Positions 59,596 to 64,000 of a stretch of 64,000 nt of DNA are shown here, piece after piece. The number at the start of each line of letters is the position of its first letter. Within the stretch, counting starts at the first letter, position 1. Origin of the DNA: Planctomycetota bacterium (GTDB lineage Bacteria; Planctomycetota; Phycisphaerae; SM23-33); NCBI GenBank assembly GCA_022705325.1, contig JAKJER010000014.1, positions 1 through 64,000 of the forward strand, read 5' to 3'. Made by a program: the position numbers and the translations under genes. The notes below the pieces were generated by a model. It saw nothing but the letters and a program-made list of their open reading frames with translations. It was not told the DNA's origin and ran no database searches.

Positions 59596-60225
59596 ATGAC
59601 CAACGAAAACGTCCACCCCGCCAAGTGCAAGCAGTGCAACAAGCCCACCAGCAGCGTGCTGGTGTGCGACTATTGTCACACGCTCAACCCAGCCGCGGCC
59701 ACGGTGACCGACTACTTCACGCTGCTGGGCCTGCCGCGACGCTACGACATCGACCTCCAGGAACTGCACCGCAAGTTCGTCGCGCTCAGCCGCCACGCTC
59801 ACCCGGACTTCCACGGGGGCGAGAGCCCCGAGGTCCAGGGTCTGTCGTTGCAGATCTCCGCCGCCCTGAACGACGCCTATCGCGCGCTGAGCGACCCCGC
59901 GAACCGGGCAGCCTACCTCCTGGAGTTGCTGGGGGGCAAAAGCTCAGCCGAGGACAAGTCCGTGCCCGACGGATTCCTGAACACCATGATGATGCTTCAG
60001 GAAGCGATGGCCGACGCCAAGACCGGCGGCGACCAGGACGAGCTGGGACGCACCCGCACCGTGCTGGTCACCCAGCGCGACGGCCTGCTGCGGCGCATCG
60101 CCAAGCTCTTCGAGGACTACCAGGAAGCCGTCGCCTGCCAGGCCGTCACAACCGACATCCTCAACGAGGCCCGCAAGCAGTTGAACGCGGTCTCCTATGT
60201 CCGAAAGCTGCTGTCGCAGCTTTGA
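59596..60225 (+). CDS. hscB: HscB-type J-domain co-chaperone with N-terminal zinc finger
   Basis: 209 residues. N-terminal CKQC...CDYC (residues ~11-27) is a zinc finger as in longer HscB proteins. The J domain follows (DYFTLLGLPRRYDIDLQELHRKF) with HPD in RHAHPDFHGG. The C-terminal helical IscU-binding domain is residues ~130-209. It delivers IscU to HscA and stimulates its ATPase. The upstream repeat array leaves no normal ribosome binding site before the ATG, so translation may be inefficient or coupled. Confidence 0.88.
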   Translation: MTNENVHPAKCKQCNKPTSSVLVCDYCHTLNPAAATVTDYFTLLGLPRRYDIDLQELHRKFVALSRHAHPDFHGGESPEVQGLSLQISAALNDAYRALSDPANRAAYLLELLGGKSSAEDKSVPDGFLNTMMMLQEAMADAKTGGDQDELGRTRTVLVTQRDGLLRRIAKLFEDYQEAVACQAVTTDILNEARKQLNAVSYVRKLLSQL

Positions 60226-60254
60226 GCGAAGATTGGCAAGTGAAGACTGACAAC

Positions 60255-60506
60255 CGTGCCTGCGGAGCCGCAAGCGCAGGAAGAAGCACCCCGCATGCCC
60301 TTGCCCGAAGGGGCGAAAGAGAGCAGCGGGGTGGCTCAGACCCGAAGGGCGATCGAGACCCGGCAGCGTTGTCAGGCCCGAAGGGCCGGTAGCAATTAGC
60401 CGGGGGCGCAAGCCCCCGGAAAGCTGAAGGGCCGAAGAAGAGCGCCCGGGGGTTTAGGCCCGAAGGGCCGGCAGCAAGTAGCCGGGGGCGCAAGCCCCCG
60501 GAAAGC
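60255..60506. repeat. REP-like palindromic elements upstream of the RAYT gene
   Basis: Two near-identical 51-bp elements at 60374-60424 and 60456-60506, 82 bp apart. Each begins with AGGCCCGAAGGGCCGG and contains a TAGCCGGGGGCGCAAG stem paired with CCCCCGG. Partial CCCGAAGGG motifs also lie at 60300-60360. All have the same orientation relative to the transposase gene. The 60226-60554 gap has no other gene. Confidence 0.85.
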
Positions 60507-60554
60507 GGCGAGAGAAAGAAAGAGCCCCGAAGGGGCGAAAGAAAGCGTGCCAAG

Positions 60555-60995
60555 ATGGCCTACGTGAACCTGGCGTATCACGTCGTCTTCGCGACCAAGA
60601 ATCGGCAACGCTGGCTCTGCAACCCCGCTCGCGAGAGGATTCACGCGTATCTCGGCGGGATCGTGCGCCAACTCGGCGGACAATCCATTCGGGTCAATGG
60701 TCCGGAAGACCACGTTCACCTGGCCGTCAAGTTGCCGGCCTCGCTGGCGATCGCCGACTTCACGAGGCTCCTGAAGACGAATTCGTCCAAATGGATTCAC
60801 GAGGAATTCCCGGACATGAAGGACTTCCACTGGCAGGACTCGTACGCAGCCTTCAGCATCTCCGAGAGCGTCCTTCCGGAAGTGGTCGCGTACATTGCCG
60901 ACCAGGAAGCCCACCACCGGCGCGTGACTTTCGAAGAGGAATTGGCTGTGTTCCTGAAGAAGCACGGCATCGAATATGACCCGAAATACATATGA
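60555..60995 (+). CDS. REP-associated tyrosine transposase (RAYT, IS200/IS605 TnpA-like)
   Basis: 146 residues, complete. HUH metal motif His53-Val-His55 in EDHVHLAVKL; nucleophile Tyr113 in AYIADQEAHH, with Gln four residues later as in TnpA enzymes. The N-terminus YHVVFATKNRQ is the family opening. It is single-strand-specific and probably mobilises the REP elements that flank it in opposite orientations on the two sides. No TnpB/accessory gene is present. It lies between hscB and hscA in the same direction, so it is likely transcribed with the isc genes. Confidence 0.88.
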   Translation: MAYVNLAYHVVFATKNRQRWLCNPARERIHAYLGGIVRQLGGQSIRVNGPEDHVHLAVKLPASLAIADFTRLLKTNSSKWIHEEFPDMKDFHWQDSYAAFSISESVLPEVVAYIADQEAHHRRVTFEEELAVFLKKHGIEYDPKYI

Positions 60996-61005
60996 GACAT
61001 TCTGT

Positions 61006-61153
61006 CGCCCCTTCGGGGCTTCTTTGGATGGGCGTCGGCGTTCCGGGGGCTTGCGCCCCCGGCTACCTGCTTTCGACCCTTCGGGTCTTTTTCTCCCGCA
61101 ACCGCATACCGCGGGCTTGTGCCCCCCGGCTACCCGCTGGCGCCCCTTCGGGA
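61006..61153. repeat. REP-like palindromic elements downstream of the RAYT gene (inverted)
   Basis: Inverse-orientation copies at 61040-61087 (GGGGGCTTGCGCCCCCGGCTA, then GACCCTTCGGGTC) and 61109-61153 (GGCTTGTGCCCCCCGGCTA, then CGCCCCTTCGGGAC). A GCCCCTTCGGGGC hairpin with TTCTTT at 61006-61024 could terminate the RAYT transcript. Confidence 0.82.
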
Positions 61154-61298
61154 CTGCCAACAGCGGTCAACGAACAGGCGGCAAGCAACAATCAGTGACC
61201 GACAACTGAAAACGGTCGGCCAAGAACCGATAACGGACAGTCAACAACGGACAAGCGAAAGACATCGGCTGCGAACCAACAACCAACAACGAATACCC

Positions 61299-63233
<1,935 letters not shown>

Positions 63234-63238
63234 ACGAC

Positions 63239-63283
63239 AGTAGCCCGCAGCCAGTAGTCAGTGGCCAGTAGTCCGTAGCCAGT
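63239..63283. repeat. GTAGCCA-type heptamer array (after hscA)
   Basis: Units GTAGCCC, GCAGCCA, GTAGTCA, GTGGCCA, GTAGTCC, GTAGCCA in tandem. Confidence 0.8.
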
Positions 63284-63314
63284 GCAGGTTCTATGGGAGA
63301 TGGAGCGTGCTGAC

Positions 63315-63530
63315 ATGGGCACCGAACCGGAGTATTCAGGTTTTGCGGACCTTCCCCGATGGGTCAGGCAGCCCGTGCAACTCATAAGAAATGGGGATGA
63401 GGAGCAGTTTGTTTGGTGCCCAGTGCCGGCTCTGGGCCAGCAGTGTATTATGAACTTGATGAATCAAGGCGAAGAAGGCCAGAATCGGGTACGATCTTAC
63501 CTGAACGCTGCGGTTGGCAAGATCACATGA
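63315..63530 (+). CDS. Small hypothetical protein
   Basis: 71 residues from the ATG at 63315, which has GGAG nine bases upstream; ATG at 63300 is an alternative. Tryptophan-rich start (GFADLPRWVRQPVQLI), then EEQFVWCPVPALGQQCI with two Cys, then a polar end. No family recognised. It lies between hscA and the isomerase-like gene, separated on each side by heptamer repeats. Confidence 0.45.
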   Translation: MGTEPEYSGFADLPRWVRQPVQLIRNGDEEQFVWCPVPALGQQCIMNLMNQGEEGQNRVRSYLNAAVGKIT

Positions 63531-63554
63531 GCCGGGCGGGCAATCGCACAGACC

Positions 63555-63573
63555 ACTGGCTACAGGCTACAGG
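63555..63573. repeat. Short CTGGCTA/CAGGCTA array
   Basis: CTGGCTACAGGCTACAGG just upstream of the AGGAGA site of the next gene; reverse orientation relative to the array at 63239. Confidence 0.6.
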
Positions 63574-63582
63574 AGACCAACG

Positions 63583-64000
63583 ATGATTCGATTCGGCGGA
63601 CCCATCTTCGGCGTCAAGCAGGACGACCCCGCGGCCTTTGCCCGCGCCCACAAGGAACAGGGCTACCGGGCTGCGTACTGCCCGGGCGTCAAGATCGGCG
63701 ACAAGGAGCGGATCAAGGCCATCCGCGACGCGTTCGAGAAGGAGCAGGTCGTCATCGCCGAGGTCGGCGCCTGGTGCAACATGCTGGCCGCCGACCCGGC
63801 CACCCGCAAGAAGAACCACCAGATGATCTGCGAGCGGCTGGCGCTGGCCGACGAGATCGGGGCGTTGTGCTGCGTGGATTATCTGGGCTCGGAGGTGCCC
63901 GGAACCAACTACGGCCCGCACCCGGACAACTTCTCGGCCAAGGGGTTCGACCTGTGCGTGCAGACGGTGCGGTCGATCATCGACGCGGTCAAGCCCACGC
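63583..64000 (+). CDS. Xylose-isomerase-like TIM-barrel protein (5' part, truncated by window end)
   Basis: 139 codons without a stop up to the window edge. The ATG at 63583 follows AGGAGACC. The sequence begins MIRFGGPIFGVKQDDPAAFA, then AHKEQGYRAAYCPG, QVVIAEVGAWCNMLAADPA, and ICERLALADEIGALCCVDYLGSE, the pattern of sugar phosphate isomerase/epimerase (AP endonuclease 2) proteins. The rest of the barrel and its metal ligands lie beyond the window. Substrate unknown. Confidence 0.75.
   Translation, partial: MIRFGGPIFGVKQDDPAAFARAHKEQGYRAAYCPGVKIGDKERIKAIRDAFEKEQVVIAEVGAWCNMLAADPATRKKNHQMICERLALADEIGALCCVDYLGSEVPGTNYGPHPDNFSAKGFDLCVQTVRSIIDAVKPT

Noticed and set aside
61119..61298. N-terminal extension of HscA
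   Set aside because: The extra 60 codons are translated REP and AAC-rich repeat; the Hsp70 fold begins at [13 protein letters not shown].

Overview
The window looks like a chromosomal segment of a Planctomycetota bacterium, most likely class Phycisphaerae or a related uncultured lineage. The pointers are the high GC content, several secreted PEP-CTERM proteins ending in GGYVRRRR-type tails, a Tat-type sulfatase, sialate-O-acetylesterase-like (SASA) enzymes with PA14 insertions, and a c-type cytochrome of the hydrazine-synthase-alpha-like family common in this phylum. This placement is inferred from protein families; there is no rRNA gene in the window.

Layout. (1) 180-5127: housekeeping genes: ispD, a class II aldolase, a PHP phosphoesterase, deoC and a helical-repeat lipoprotein. 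(2) 5186-9262: a seven-part minus-strand operon encoding an unknown protein, a sigma-70-like factor, a zinc-ribbon/HTH protein, a sigma-region-2-like mini-protein, a ParB-like protein and an ABC ATPase-GNAT fusion split by a frameshift. This is the best candidate for an undescribed system. (3) 9599-19100: an orphan response regulator, then polysaccharide degradation genes (a heparin-lyase remnant, heparinase II/III, sulfatase, GHL6-like hydrolase, double SASA protein) and a macro-domain protein. (4) 19298-27646: five consecutive PEP-CTERM genes in a cassette-like array with gaps of 67-69 bp. (5) 28278-35032: a carbohydrate operon (two SASA/PA14 esterases around a GH63/trehalase-like hydrolase) divergent from a XylR-type regulator. 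Matching TGCGACA direct-repeat operators lie before this operon and before the PEP-CTERM array. (6) 35173-49487: a triheme-type secreted cytochrome, lipoproteins, a GHL15-like hydrolase, two more PEP-CTERM proteins, a cobalamin-domain protein and a GH29 fucosidase. (7) 49543-51347: an AT-richer three-gene island headed by an MqsA-like regulator. (8) 51360-54045: a hydroxyproline catabolic operon (two-subunit aconitase X plus an ornithine-cyclodeaminase-like reductase). (9) 54160-56498: ECF sigma factor, anti-sigma factor, CpxP-like protein and a secreted protein made of 24-residue repeats. (10) 56660-63233: an iron-sulfur assembly (isc) operon, iscR-iscS-iscU-iscA-hscB-hscA, with a REP-associated transposase between hscB and hscA. 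The window ends inside a TIM-barrel isomerase-like gene.

The carbohydrate genes fit a lifestyle on sulfated, acetylated, fucose- or uronate-bearing polysaccharides. The hydroxyproline genes suggest collagen-like or plant-wall protein as a further substrate. A striking secondary layer is the load of small dispersed repeats: GTAGCCA-type heptamer arrays, CACCAAG and GACGCAGAG motifs, REP-like palindromes, and palindromes inserted in frame inside coding sequences. They fill most gaps of the isc operon and sit inside heparinase, HscA and SASA reading frames.
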